From positions 2,457-66,456 of the forward strand of contig NZ_KE384347.1 of assembly GCF_000425305.1 (NCBI RefSeq): DNA of 64,000 nucleotides, in the 5' to 3' direction. Under the pieces are notes generated by a model. The model ran no database searches. It was not told the DNA's origin and saw only the letters and a program-made list of their open reading frames with translations. A program made the position numbers and the translations under genes. Below, one piece after another: positions 18,893-28,058 of this stretch (within the stretch, counting starts at the first letter, position 1; every line of letters begins with the position of its first letter). Source of the stretch: Psychroserpens burtonensis DSM 12212 (GTDB lineage: Bacteria > Bacteroidota > Bacteroidia > Flavobacteriales > Flavobacteriaceae).

Positions 18893-19083
18893 CTCTAGAT
18901 TTATATTAATTTCTATAATTACATTTTGTACTGAAAATCAAATACTTAGCAAGTAAATGTAATTACATACCTTTATCTAATGCCAATAGTTATGCCATTA
19001 CGCTTCCGAAGAATAAAAACTTTTTTCACTAAAAGTGTAACAAACGATCACTCACCTTATCTCTATATTAAAGCATTTGTTTT

Positions 19084-19644
19084 TTGACACTAACCAATCA
19101 AAATATAGAACAGTTATTACAGCTTTGTAAATCTGGAAACCAACACGCACAAATGGAGGTTTATAATAGATATTACAAAGCCATGTACAACACCTCCTTT
19201 AGAATTGTTAAAGACAGTTTTGAGGCTGAGGACATCATGCAGGATTCATTTTTAACAGCGTTCACAAAATTAGATAGTCTTAAAGAAATTAAAACTTTTG
19301 GTTCATGGTTAAAACGAATCGTAATCAATAACAGTATTTATCATTATAAAAAGAATAATAAATATCAAGAAATCGCTCTTGACGATGTGTTGTACAAAGT
19401 TGAAGATACTTCTGGTATCCCAGAAGATTATAAAATTAAAAACATTAGAGTTAATAAGGTTTTAGAGAGCATTAAAAAGCTTAAAGATAATTATCAAACA
19501 TGCTTAACTCTCCACTTAATTGAAGGTTATGATTATGAAGAGATTTGTGAGATTATGGATATTTCGGCTGCAAATTGTCGCACCATGATCTCAAGAGCAA
19601 AAGATAGCCTACGAAAAAAATTAGAGCCGCTGATTCAATATTAA
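19084..19644 (+). CDS. ECF-type RNA polymerase sigma factor
   Basis: A 186-residue sigma-70 family protein. Region 2 (about 28-90) shows YNRYYKAMYNTSFRIVKDSFEAEDIMQDSFLTAF and GSWLKRIVINNSIYHY. Region 4 (about 125-180) shows LKDNYQTCLTLHLIEGYDYEEICEIMDIS and the recognition helix NCRTMISRAKDSLRKKL. The start is TTG; the next Met would remove part of region 2. The gene leads a same-strand run with a membrane protein that is the likely anti-sigma factor and two secreted repeat proteins, so it probably directs an envelope-related response and may control its own operon. Confidence 0.93.
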   Translation: MTLTNQNIEQLLQLCKSGNQHAQMEVYNRYYKAMYNTSFRIVKDSFEAEDIMQDSFLTAFTKLDSLKEIKTFGSWLKRIVINNSIYHYKKNNKYQEIALDDVLYKVEDTSGIPEDYKIKNIRVNKVLESIKKLKDNYQTCLTLHLIEGYDYEEICEIMDISAANCRTMISRAKDSLRKKLEPLIQY

Positions 19645-19673
19645 AAAAAGCCAAAAGTTTATAAAAGCACGCC

Positions 19674-20246
19674 ATGACAAAAAAAGATAACATTAAAAAA
19701 CTATTCTACGACCTCGAAGGAAACTTTGATGTTGATATGCCAAATAGGGGTCATGAGCGTCGGTTTTTAGAGAAGCTAAAACAGCAAAACAATACTGTGG
19801 TAAAAAGCGCACCGAAAAAAAACAATTACTGGAAGCCATTTCTAGCTGTTGCTGCATCTGTACTGCTTTGTTTTAGTGTTTTTACTGTAATGCAGCAACA
19901 ACAAGACAATACTCTTACGGATTTAGCAAGTGTATCTCCAGAGCTGTCTCAAACACAATCCTTTTTCACTACTGCTATAGCTCAAGAAGTTGCATCTCTA
20001 GAAGCGCAGCGCTCTCCAGAGACAGAAGAGATGGTTAATGATGCTATGAAAGCACTTAAAGTTTTAGAAAACGAATATCAATCTCTTCAAATAGATTTAA
20101 ACGAAAGTGGAAACGACAAGCGTGTTATTTACGCTATGATTGCAAATTTCCAAAACCGCATAGATATATTACAAACCGTATTAGAACATATTGAAGATGT
20201 CAAAAATTTTAAACTAAACCAAAATGAAAACAACAATACTATATAA
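19674..20246 (+). CDS. Putative anti-sigma factor, single-pass membrane protein
   Basis: A 190-residue protein. The cytoplasmic N-terminus (about 1-48) carries LFYDLEGNFDVDMPNRGHERRFLEKL, a motif common in flavobacterial proteins encoded next to ECF sigma genes. A single membrane helix (about 52-68, FLAVAASVLLCFSVFTV) and a periplasmic helical region (about 80-180) with coiled-coil character follow. No zinc-binding HCxxC motif is seen, so it is not a ZAS-type anti-sigma. It starts 29 bp after the sigma gene and overlaps the next gene by 23 bp. Anti-sigma function is inferred from topology and position. Confidence 0.75.
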   Translation: MTKKDNIKKLFYDLEGNFDVDMPNRGHERRFLEKLKQQNNTVVKSAPKKNNYWKPFLAVAASVLLCFSVFTVMQQQQDNTLTDLASVSPELSQTQSFFTTAIAQEVASLEAQRSPETEEMVNDAMKALKVLENEYQSLQIDLNESGNDKRVIYAMIANFQNRIDILQTVLEHIEDVKNFKLNQNENNNTI

Positions 20247-21318
20247 GTTACTATTCGCTTTTATCTTAGTACCAACGCTTGTATTTGCCACAGAACACGA
20301 GAAATGGAATGGAGAACATACCAAAGAGAAAACGATAAAAAAGGAGTTTAATGTTAGTGCTAATGCGGTCTTAAAAGTCGACAATAGTTATGGAAACATT
20401 AATATTACGACCTATGAAGGCTCTACAATTACGTTTGAGGTTAGAATTAAAACTAATGGTAACGATTTAGAAAAAGTAAGACAAAAACTTAATGATATTG
20501 ATATTGAGTTTTCTAGATCTAATGCAATGGTTTCTGCAAAAACATTGTTTACTAAAAGTAAATCTAATTCTTGGTGGAATTGGGGAAACAACAATAAAGT
20601 TAATATGGAAATCAATTACATTATTAAGATGCCAATTACCAACAGTGTAGATTTAAATAATGACTATGGAAATATTGATTTAGATAAACTAGAAGGTCGC
20701 GCAGTTATTAATTGTGACTACGGAAAAATTACGACCAAAGAATTAATGGCAAATAACAATTCTATCACATTTGATTATACAAACAATTCGTATTTTGAAT
20801 ATATAAATGGAGGAGATATCAATGCAGATTACAGTGGTTACACAGTCGGAAAAGCAAAAAAGCTATCCATTAATGCTGATTACACAAAGTCTGAAGTTGA
20901 AATCGCAGAAAACATAACCTATAACTGTGATTATGGTTCTATAAAAATCAATAATGCGAATAACGTTACTGGTAACGGAGATTACTTGACCGTTAGGTTA
21001 GGTAAAATTTACAAAAATGTCAATCTAAAAGCAGATTATGGCTCTATAAAAATTGGAGAAATGACAGCTAATGCTGGCAACATTGAAATTGATTCTAATT
21101 TTAATGGAATAACAATTGGATACGACTCTTCTTACAAATTTAGATTTGATATTGATTTAGAATACGCCTCTCTGCGTGATACAGATGACTTTGAGTTTAC
21201 TAAGAAACGTATAGAATCAACAGACAAATATTACCAAGGTTATTATGGAGATTCCAACAGTCATAACCTTATTAAAATAAAATCTGAATATGGAAGTGTT
21301 ACTTTTAAAAGAAACTAA
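20224..21318 (+). CDS. Secreted DUF4097-type periodic-repeat protein
   Basis: A 364-residue protein with a signal peptide (to LVFATE, about 21). Its body is built from rungs of roughly 20-25 residues marked by a recurring D-Y-G-x-I/V core: SYGNINI, NDYGNIDL, CDYGKITT, ADYSGYTV, ADYTKSEV, CDYGSIKI, ADYGSIKI, EYGSVTF. This pattern suggests a beta-helix or beta-solenoid, the usual reading of DUF4097/adhesin-like proteins. The protein is exported; whether it stays in the periplasm or reaches the surface is unclear. It overlaps the putative anti-sigma gene and precedes the GIN-domain gene, implying a shared regulon. Biochemical activity unknown. Confidence 0.8.
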   Translation: MKTTILYKLLFAFILVPTLVFATEHEKWNGEHTKEKTIKKEFNVSANAVLKVDNSYGNINITTYEGSTITFEVRIKTNGNDLEKVRQKLNDIDIEFSRSNAMVSAKTLFTKSKSNSWWNWGNNNKVNMEINYIIKMPITNSVDLNNDYGNIDLDKLEGRAVINCDYGKITTKELMANNNSITFDYTNNSYFEYINGGDINADYSGYTVGKAKKLSINADYTKSEVEIAENITYNCDYGSIKINNANNVTGNGDYLTVRLGKIYKNVNLKADYGSIKIGEMTANAGNIEIDSNFNGITIGYDSSYKFRFDIDLEYASLRDTDDFEFTKKRIESTDKYYQGYYGDSNSHNLIKIKSEYGSVTFKRN

Positions 21319-21344
21319 AACGAGTACTTAAACAAAATATCATC

Positions 21345-22067
21345 ATGAAAAAATCAATAGTATTAATTGCAGCCTTATTAAACTTTACACTTTTACAGGC
21401 ACAATGGGGAGGAAATAAAATTAAAGGAAATGGCAATACAGCGACACTAACAAGAACCACATCCGATTATGATGCTGTAAATTGCGCAGGCAGTTTTGAT
21501 TACGTATTAGTCGCTGGAACAGAAGGGAAAATCACCATCGAAGGAGAATCTAATCTATTAGAATATATTGTTACCGAAGTTAAAGGTGGGAAATTAATTA
21601 TAAAAACTGAAAAAGGTAAGAATCTAGACCCAAGTAGAAACAAAACAATAAAAATCACGATTCCTTTTAAAGCAATTGATACTGTCTCTCTTTCTGGGTC
21701 TGGAGATTTATGGAATGAAGATTACATAAATTCAGATATTTTAGATGTGTCACTGTCTGGTTCTGGAGATATTGTTTTGACTATTCAAACTAAATCTGCT
21801 ACTGGTAAAGTTTCTGGTTCTGGAGATTTAACTTTAAAAGGGGCTACAAATGATTTAAGAGCTGGTGTAACAGGGTCTGGAGATTTTCATGGATTTGATC
21901 TAAAATCAACAAACACAGATGTATCTGTTACAGGGTCTGGAGACGCGGAGGTTGTGTGTACAGGACAACTAAAAGCGAAAGTAGTGGGCTCTGGAGATAT
22001 CGTCTATCGAGGGAATCCAACAAAAGAGGATAGCAAAGTAACAGGCTCTGGAAGTATAGAGAATTAA
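21345..22067 (+). CDS. Head GIN domain (DUF2807) secreted protein
   Basis: A 240-residue exported protein: signal peptide to LLQAQ (about 20), then IKGNGNTATLTRTTSDYDAVNCAGSFDYVLV, the start of the head GIN domain (DUF2807, called a putative auto-transporter adhesin domain). From about residue 115 it carries the motif GSGD six times, at SLSGSGDLW, SLSGSGDIV, KVSGSGDLT, GVTGSGDFH, SVTGSGDAE and KVVGSGDIV, then a variant at KVTGSGSIEN. Spacing is about 18-22 residues, as in a beta-solenoid. It is the last gene of the sigma operon, closed by a terminator. Ligand and activity are unknown. Confidence 0.85.
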   Translation: MKKSIVLIAALLNFTLLQAQWGGNKIKGNGNTATLTRTTSDYDAVNCAGSFDYVLVAGTEGKITIEGESNLLEYIVTEVKGGKLIIKTEKGKNLDPSRNKTIKITIPFKAIDTVSLSGSGDLWNEDYINSDILDVSLSGSGDIVLTIQTKSATGKVSGSGDLTLKGATNDLRAGVTGSGDFHGFDLKSTNTDVSVTGSGDAEVVCTGQLKAKVVGSGDIVYRGNPTKEDSKVTGSGSIEN

Positions 22068-22088
22068 ACCAAATTAGAATAATAAAAA

Positions 22089-22120
22089 AGCCACTATCAG
22101 TCCAGTTAGTGGCTTTTTTT
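22089..22120. terminator. Bidirectional terminator between sigma operon and lipocalin-like gene
   Basis: AGCCACTA pairs with TAGTGGCT around a 10-nt loop, with an A run on the left and a T run on the right, so it can serve both converging transcripts. Confidence 0.85.
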
Positions 22121-22134
22121 ATTGTTTAAATCCT

Positions 22135-22866
22135 TTATTGTTTTGTGTAAACGAATGTCAAATCTTGAGTAGTCGTTGCAGTGAAATCTGAGCTAAATGC
22201 AAAAAACCCTTCAGGAATAAATATTGAAAGTTGATTCCCATTTAATATAAAATCCGATACAGTAGTTCCATCATCTAGTGTGACAGTATTACCACTTTGA
22301 GACCAAGTCATATTTGTGTTTTCATCTTCAAATTCGCACTCAATTGTATATGTGAACTGATCTGTTGTACCCACTTCAATATCAAAAATAAAGGACGCAT
22401 AAGAAGTGCTCATGGAAATAGCTGTACCATCTATATCGAACACAATGGTTTCATTTTCATAACAGTCCATTTCATCTAAAAAGTTATCACTCGCTGTACC
22501 ATCATTGTTTAGATCTATAGGTTCCTCTCCTAACCAAGCAGTTAATAACCAAGTTCCCTCAAGAGCCGTTGCTTCTTGATTATTATTTGTACAATCTCCC
22601 AGCCCATTTACTATAATTTGCAAACTAGCGTCTGAATCACCACAGGCCTGAATTTGTGCCTGTAAAGCATTACGGTAAGCTGTACACAATTGTGTGTAAT
22701 TATCATCATTAACGGACAAAAAATTTAATGCTGCTTGTGAAGTATTTGCTAGTGCTACTTCACAAGTTAATCCTCCTGTTAAGAAATCACCTTCTATAGG
22801 TTCATCTTCACAAGACAGGAATGAGAGCAATAAAGTGTATAATAAAATTTGCGTACTTAGTTTCAT
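22135..22866 (-). CDS. Lipocalin-like lipoprotein
   Basis: A 243-residue lipoprotein (lipobox LLSFLSCEDEP, Cys19). An N-terminal helical region (about 35-90) with three Cys is followed by a lipocalin-like beta domain from LEGTWLLTAWLGEEPIDLNNDGTAS through EMDCYENETIVFD to LTFVYTKQ. Many Bacteroidota lipoproteins of this type, often labelled lipocalin family, have unknown ligands. It lies upstream of no obvious partner; the next minus-strand gene upstream is another lipoprotein 50 bp away, so the two may form a transcript. Confidence 0.75.
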   Translation of the reverse strand: MKLSTQILLYTLLLSFLSCEDEPIEGDFLTGGLTCEVALANTSQAALNFLSVNDDNYTQLCTAYRNALQAQIQACGDSDASLQIIVNGLGDCTNNNQEATALEGTWLLTAWLGEEPIDLNNDGTASDNFLDEMDCYENETIVFDIDGTAISMSTSYASFIFDIEVGTTDQFTYTIECEFEDENTNMTWSQSGNTVTLDDGTTVSDFILNGNQLSIFIPEGFFAFSSDFTATTTQDLTFVYTKQ

Positions 22867-22916
22867 ATTGTATATATTTCTACAAACTTATTATTATTAT
22901 TAAGAAATAAAAGATT

Positions 22917-23648
22917 CTAATTTAACGTATAACTTAATAAAGCACCAGAGCTTTGATCACCAACAAATTCAATAAGACCAACATCCTTTGCATAATAGTA
23001 ATCCACGGTAGATGATACTTGGCCAGAACTTAAATTTAACTCCACGTGCAATACATTTTCAAAAGTAACATCTCCAACAGTTCTCGTAAGGTCTCTACCC
23101 ATCATCTCTAAATCATAAACTGCATCTATGTTAATTGCAGGTATTTCTGGTAATCCTTCAGTAATAGGGACATACGTTATTGTATAGTTCACATTGTTTG
23201 TCCAAGTTTCTCCTATTTGAGCACTATCTTTTAACATCTTGATTGTTAAATAGGTTGTCGCCACCTCATAACCTTCAATTGGAAAACTTTGAACCGCTGC
23301 TCTGATATAATAGCTGTCTCCAGTTTTTCTCAACCAAGATTCTTGATTCATTAATTGATCAAATTTATAGTACAGATTGTCATCGATAGTTTCCGTAGAA
23401 ATCATATTATAGGTTGTATCACCATAAAACGTATCATTAAAGTTCCATATATTTCCGATAGCTCTTGGCCAATAATCTCCAGAAGACTCTCCTACGTCAC
23501 CATCGGTTCCTCCATTATTAGTACTATCTCCATCTGTACCATCATTGGCATTTTCAGTAAAATCAGAATCCAAAGATTCATTTTCACAAGATTGAAACGA
23601 CATAATTGCAATGATTACAAACAGACTGCGGATAAATTTAATTTTCAT
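22917..23648 (-). CDS. Hypothetical secreted lipoprotein
   Basis: I start at MKIKFIRSL, giving 243 residues; the frame is open 17 codons further but the signal peptide begins here. The lipobox is MSFQSCENES (about Cys20). A Gly/Asp/Thr-rich linker (about 27-55) leads to a beta-rich domain beginning YWPRAIGNIWNF, a start seen in many flavobacterial lipoproteins of unknown role, and ending SGALLSYTLN. No catalytic motif is visible. Confidence 0.75.
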   Translation of the reverse strand: MKIKFIRSLFVIIAIMSFQSCENESLDSDFTENANDGTDGDSTNNGGTDGDVGESSGDYWPRAIGNIWNFNDTFYGDTTYNMISTETIDDNLYYKFDQLMNQESWLRKTGDSYYIRAAVQSFPIEGYEVATTYLTIKMLKDSAQIGETWTNNVNYTITYVPITEGLPEIPAINIDAVYDLEMMGRDLTRTVGDVTFENVLHVELNLSSGQVSSTVDYYYAKDVGLIEFVGDQSSGALLSYTLN

Positions 23649-23771
23649 AGGATATAAGGTTTCTACAAACATACTAATTAATTTTAATGCGTTAAGCACA
23701 ATTTTTATAGGCTAGTGTAAATAAAAAACTACCATTTATTAATTCAAATGCCGGTTTTATTACGTTAATTT

Positions 23772-24184
23772 CTAGTATTTAATCAAAATAGTCCTCTCCA
23801 AAGAATAGTCAAAAGTTGCTCTAAAGAATTGATCCACTGGTCCAAATTGGGTAATTGTAAAAATACATTTTCAAACGCCGGAGTGTAACCACCATTATTA
23901 AAATAAACAATTCAATAATGAGATACTGGTATTACTCCATCATCTGAATATACGACGATGACTGCTAACTTATAAGGCTCTAATCTGCGACTAATTTATA
24001 ATATGGATATTTTAATTTTATTTGAGAATTCTGTAGATATAATGTCTTGATAAGTACGGTGTCCCTAAATGCTTATATGAGAGTTGGCATTAGCGTTACT
24101 ATAATCTTCAATTACAGATCCCGACTCAATAGTTGCTACATTGCAATTGCTTGGGTTAATATCCTTAAAAAGAATCACTATCAT
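23772..24184 (-). pseudogene. Decayed gene, probably a secreted/lipoprotein C-terminal region
   Basis: The 560-bp gap 23700-24258 holds no intact ORF, but on the minus strand protein-like segments follow each other in changing frames: CNVATIESGSVIEDYSNAN, then LEPYKLAVIVVYSDDGVIPV, then VYFNNGGYTPAFENVFLQL, then QFGPVDQFFRATFDYSLERTI ending at a stop near 23772. Several stops and frame changes separate them. The last two look like the C-terminus of an extracytoplasmic beta-rich protein. I read it as a gene remnant; the parent family is not identified. Confidence 0.5.
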
Positions 24185-24258
24185 AATTGAATGTGATGCA
24201 AAAAATAATAAGGCAAGATAAAATTAATTTAGAGTTTATTTGCGACAAATATTCTCAT

Positions 24259-25641
24259 TTATTTATTTTCCTCTGGGACTCTAAATAATAAAACAATCCC
24301 TATTAAAAAGAAAACAAATAAAAACAGAATAGCATTACGCATGCTTCCCGTAATCTGGTCAATCGTTGCAAAAATGACCATACCTATAACAATTCCAATT
24401 TTCTCAGCAACATCGAAAAAGCTAAAATAGGACGTTGTATCTTCTGTATCTGGAAGGAATTTAGAATATGTAGAACGCGCTAGTGATTGTATGCCTCCCA
24501 TTACTAGTCCAACAAAAGAGGCTGCAATATAAAACTGAACTGGTGTTTCCATGAAGTAAGCGTAAAAACAAAGCCCCATCCATATGAAATTTACTATAAT
24601 CAAAGTTTTAATATTTCCGAAGATAGAGGACGCACGAGATGTTAAGAATGCCCCAAGGATTGCAACCAATTGTATTACAAGAATACTCAGTATTAGGCCT
24701 TGTGTCTTAGCATTTGAATCGCCCCAAGCTATTTCCTCTTCACCGAAATAAACAGCGACTAGCATGATGGTTTGTACTGCCATACTAAATACAAAAAAAG
24801 CTAATAAATAACGTTTTAGACGCAAATTCTGTTTGAGATCTAACCAAACGAGTTTTAATTCTTTTAGTCCATTGAACACAATTGATGTCGTTACTTTACG
24901 ACCGTTAGAAATCCCTTTCGGTAAAATATAAAATGAATATTGACTAAAAATAACCCACCATAAACCAACGGTTATAAAAGCAACTCTCATGGCTTCGATA
25001 GACGCGTTGTCTTTTGCTAATTTTAATGCTTCTAGAATTTGAACTTCTGTTCCTGTTTGTCTAAGGTTATCAGAAATACTGATGTCAAATCCAAACCAAT
25101 TTGGTTTCATTACCATCGCTAAATTAAGAAGTAATAAAAGAACACTACCTAAATAACCCATCGAAAAACCTTTGGCACTAATGCGATCTTGCTGCTCTGG
25201 ATAAGCAATATCTGGCAAATAAGAATTGTAAAATACCAAACTTCCCCAATACCCAATGAGACCCATAAAATAGAACAATAAGCTCAAATGAATATTCTCT
25301 AAACTAAACCAATATAACCCTATACATCCTGCGCTTCCAACGTAACAAAAGAATTTCATAAAATTCTTCTTATTACCAACATAATCTGCAATTCCAGATA
25401 ATATTGGAGAAGTAAAAGTTACCACCAAAAAAGTAAATGCTGTAACGTATGTAATTAGGGCTGTACTTTTAAAAACCATCCCAAATGCTGGAATATTTTT
25501 TTGTAATTGATCTGCAAAAAGAGCCGAATAAAATATGGGAAATATCGAAGATGCAATTGTTAATGTGTAGACCGAATTTGCCCAATCATAAAATGCCCAA
25601 GCATTAAGAAGTGTCCTATTACCTTTTTTTAGTTGACTCAT
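24259..25641 (-). CDS. MFS transporter, UMF1/Atg22-like
   Basis: A 460-residue inner-membrane protein with about 12 hydrophobic helices. The N-terminal WAFYDWANSVYTLTIASSIFP is characteristic of the UMF1/Atg22-type major facilitator family; GIADYVGNKKNFM fits the helix 2-3 loop and SRASSIFGNIKTL its repeat in the second half. Atg22 exports amino acids from yeast vacuoles, but bacterial substrates are not known. It is encoded alone; the terminator at 25746-25769 separates it from the M48 gene upstream. Confidence 0.9.
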   Translation of the reverse strand: MSQLKKGNRTLLNAWAFYDWANSVYTLTIASSIFPIFYSALFADQLQKNIPAFGMVFKSTALITYVTAFTFLVVTFTSPILSGIADYVGNKKNFMKFFCYVGSAGCIGLYWFSLENIHLSLLFYFMGLIGYWGSLVFYNSYLPDIAYPEQQDRISAKGFSMGYLGSVLLLLLNLAMVMKPNWFGFDISISDNLRQTGTEVQILEALKLAKDNASIEAMRVAFITVGLWWVIFSQYSFYILPKGISNGRKVTTSIVFNGLKELKLVWLDLKQNLRLKRYLLAFFVFSMAVQTIMLVAVYFGEEEIAWGDSNAKTQGLILSILVIQLVAILGAFLTSRASSIFGNIKTLIIVNFIWMGLCFYAYFMETPVQFYIAASFVGLVMGGIQSLARSTYSKFLPDTEDTTSYFSFFDVAEKIGIVIGMVIFATIDQITGSMRNAILFLFVFFLIGIVLLFRVPEENK

Positions 25642-25745
25642 ATTAAAAATTTCTTATTTTCAATTAACCTTTATCTTACAGCGAGAGATCCCAATCTCGA
25701 TGAGACATATTGAATTCTGCTATTTAAATAATTATTCAATAAAAA

Positions 25746-25769
25746 AAGCTGTCCTTTATTGGACAGCTT
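25746..25769 (-). terminator. Terminator of the M48 protease gene
   Basis: On the minus strand AAGCTGTCC and GGACAGCTT (9-bp perfect arms, 6-nt loop) are followed by a T run (complement of the A tract at 25740-25747). Confidence 0.85.
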
Positions 25770-25799
25770 CGAAATTACTATAAATTTTAATCTTTACAA

Positions 25800-26630
25800 T
25801 TAAAAGTTACCTAAAGGTCTAAATGAGTCTACTCCAAATTTTTTGGCTTCAGCTACCGCTTTAGAAGCCCACTGTTCAAGATTTTTAATTCGTGTGTCAT
25901 TTGATGGATGTGTACTCATAAATTCTGGTGGTGCTTCTCCACCACTGTTAGCTTTCATACGTTTCCATAATTCTGCAGCCTCACTTGGATTATAACCTGC
26001 AATAGCCATTAAATAGAGACCAATCTCATCAGATTGTGTTTCATGACTTCTACTAAACGGTAACATGACACCTACTTGACTACCTACACCATAGGCTTGG
26101 TTAAACAAGTTACGAGATTGCTCATCCTTAATCGCTATATTTCCTGCGACCGCACCAACTTGTTGTAACATACCGGCACTCATACGTTGCTGACCATGAT
26201 TTGCAAGAGCATGAGCAACTTCATGTCCCATAATGGCTGCTATTCCTGATTCATTTTGTGCAATCGGTAAAATACCAGTATAAAAAACTATTTTCCCACC
26301 TGGCATACACCAAGCATTTACATTTTTATCATTGACAAGGTTATATTCCCATTTATAATCATCTAAATACCCTTGATGTCCATTGGCATTCAACCAACGC
26401 TCAGCTGCAACTGCGATTCTCTGCCCTACTCGTTTTATCATTTCAGAATCTGATGTACCTGTAATAACATTATTTTCTGTTAAAAACTGATCATATTGAG
26501 CAAACGCAGTGGGAAACAACTGTGAATTAGGCACTAATGCTAACGTTTTATTTCCTGTAAAAGGGTTTGTAGCACAAGACAGAAATAATACTATCACTCC
26601 TACAGTTACAATGTTCTTTTTAATATTCAT
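25800..26630 (-). CDS. M48-family metalloprotease lipoprotein (LoiP-like)
   Basis: A 276-residue lipoprotein (lipobox VLFLSCATNP, Cys19) with the zinc motif HEVAH at 136-140 and the third ligand Glu in SHETQSDEIGLYLM. NAWCMPGGKIVFYTGIL and MSTHPSNDTRIKNLEQW are also standard for the peptidase M48 family. E. coli LoiP and BepA are outer-membrane or periplasmic relatives involved in envelope quality control; a similar role is inferred. It has its own terminator. Confidence 0.92.
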   Translation of the reverse strand: MNIKKNIVTVGVIVLFLSCATNPFTGNKTLALVPNSQLFPTAFAQYDQFLTENNVITGTSDSEMIKRVGQRIAVAAERWLNANGHQGYLDDYKWEYNLVNDKNVNAWCMPGGKIVFYTGILPIAQNESGIAAIMGHEVAHALANHGQQRMSAGMLQQVGAVAGNIAIKDEQSRNLFNQAYGVGSQVGVMLPFSRSHETQSDEIGLYLMAIAGYNPSEAAELWKRMKANSGGEAPPEFMSTHPSNDTRIKNLEQWASKAVAEAKKFGVDSFRPLGNF

Positions 26631-26876
26631 AGTTAATGATTTTTTATGTGTAAGCTAATTTACAAAATGATTGTTTTGTGTTTGACCCAATACATTATAA
26701 TTTTGTCGCATTTAAAGCAAAAGTAATACGAATTTTACTGAGAACTAAATATCTTTTTGAAGTAATAAATAAATTCTAAAAAAAAATTGAAATCCATCAA
26801 TATATTTTTAGTTTTTTTGTAGGTGTTTAATTTCACACACGACTAAAGAATAATTAAAAATCCTTATTTTTACAAA

Positions 26877-27359
26877 ATGAAAAAGATAATAATATTACTC
26901 ACAATTACCTTGTTTTTTAGCTGCAACTCTTCAGCACAAAAAAGGGAAAGCAATACGCAAAACGTATTTCCAGTGTCTAAAACTGAAGCCGAATGGAAAA
27001 AAGAATTATCAAGCGAAGCCTATTATGTTTTAAGACAAGAAGGAACCGAACGTCCTTTTTCTAGTGAATTAAATAATGAAAAACGTGAAGGTACATTTCA
27101 TTGTGCTGCTTGTGAAACGCCATTATTTAAAAGCGAACATAAATTTGATTCTGGCACAGGATGGCCAAGTTTTGATAGAGAAATTGAAGGCAATGTGGCT
27201 TATGGCTCAGACACTAAATTAGGGTATAGTAGAGATGAAGAACATTGTGCAACTTGTGGAGGTCATCTTGGACACGTTTTTAATGATGGTCCCAGAAAAA
27301 CAACTGGTAAGCGTCATTGTATTAATGGTGTGGCTTTAAAATTCGTGCCTACTAAATAA
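26877..27359 (+). CDS. msrB: Exported peptide-methionine (R)-S-oxide reductase
   Basis: Reduces the R form of methionine sulfoxide in proteins. The 160-residue product has a lipoprotein-type signal (FFSCNSSAQ, Cys16), so it probably repairs oxidised envelope proteins. Zinc-binding pairs are CAAC and CATC, the catalytic Cys is in KRHCINGVALKF, and FDSGTGWPSF and GGHLGHVFNDGP are family signatures. No msrA is next to it. Length and motifs are complete. Confidence 0.95.
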   Translation: MKKIIILLTITLFFSCNSSAQKRESNTQNVFPVSKTEAEWKKELSSEAYYVLRQEGTERPFSSELNNEKREGTFHCAACETPLFKSEHKFDSGTGWPSFDREIEGNVAYGSDTKLGYSRDEEHCATCGGHLGHVFNDGPRKTTGKRHCINGVALKFVPTK

Positions 27360-27437
27360 CAATATAGTTGTGTATGAATTGTGACTAAAATAATATCAAA
27401 TTTAGTTGTAATCCTTGGCACATAAGAATGAATACAT

Positions 27438-27914
27438 GTGCTTTTGAAGTTTAAATTAGTCATAATTTTAGTTATAATACCAGTACTCATAAGTTCACAA
27501 AACTTAGAGCGTTCAAATTTTTATGGGCACTGGCGATTTAAAAATGAAATGAAAATGGTAGAAATAGGGTTGGATACCTTGAGTACATCATCCACCAGTT
27601 TTTATGCTGTTGAAGCCAAATTTGAGAAGAAAGTTAGTGAGCGTCTAGATATCAAAATTTCAAATACATACTTTAAACTTGATTCTTTAGAATCAAGTTA
27701 TTGGAGAATTACAGATAATTTGATTTTGATTTACAAACCTGTTACTAATGAAGACCTTGAATATTATAAAGATTATACCATAGGTATTATTGAACAATTA
27801 GAAGACAATAAGTACTACTATACTAAACCTTATATACTACAAATAGAGACGGTTAACGAGACACAACTCATTATAAATGATGGACAAAACAAGTTGATTT
27901 ATATAAAACAATAG
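27438..27914 (+). CDS. Hypothetical small exported protein
   Basis: A 158-residue product read from a GTG start; an ATG two bases upstream is in another frame. The signal peptide runs to about residue 20 (IPVLISSQ). The body begins NFYGHWRFKNEMKM and is rich in short beta strands, ending LIINDGQNKLIYIKQ, a lipocalin-like outline. No catalytic residues are recognisable. It follows msrB on the same strand with a 78-bp gap. Confidence 0.65.
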   Translation: MLLKFKLVIILVIIPVLISSQNLERSNFYGHWRFKNEMKMVEIGLDTLSTSSTSFYAVEAKFEKKVSERLDIKISNTYFKLDSLESSYWRITDNLILIYKPVTNEDLEYYKDYTIGIIEQLEDNKYYYTKPYILQIETVNETQLIINDGQNKLIYIKQ

Positions 27915-28058
27915 CTCAAATAATTTAGGGCAACTATAATTTAAAAAACACACTTCGAATCTCATAATTTAGTTTTCACAATTTGTGTTTTAGTTATTAT
28001 AATTTTAAACTTTGGTTTTGTAACTTCGTAATCTTAATTATATGACAAAAATAGACTC

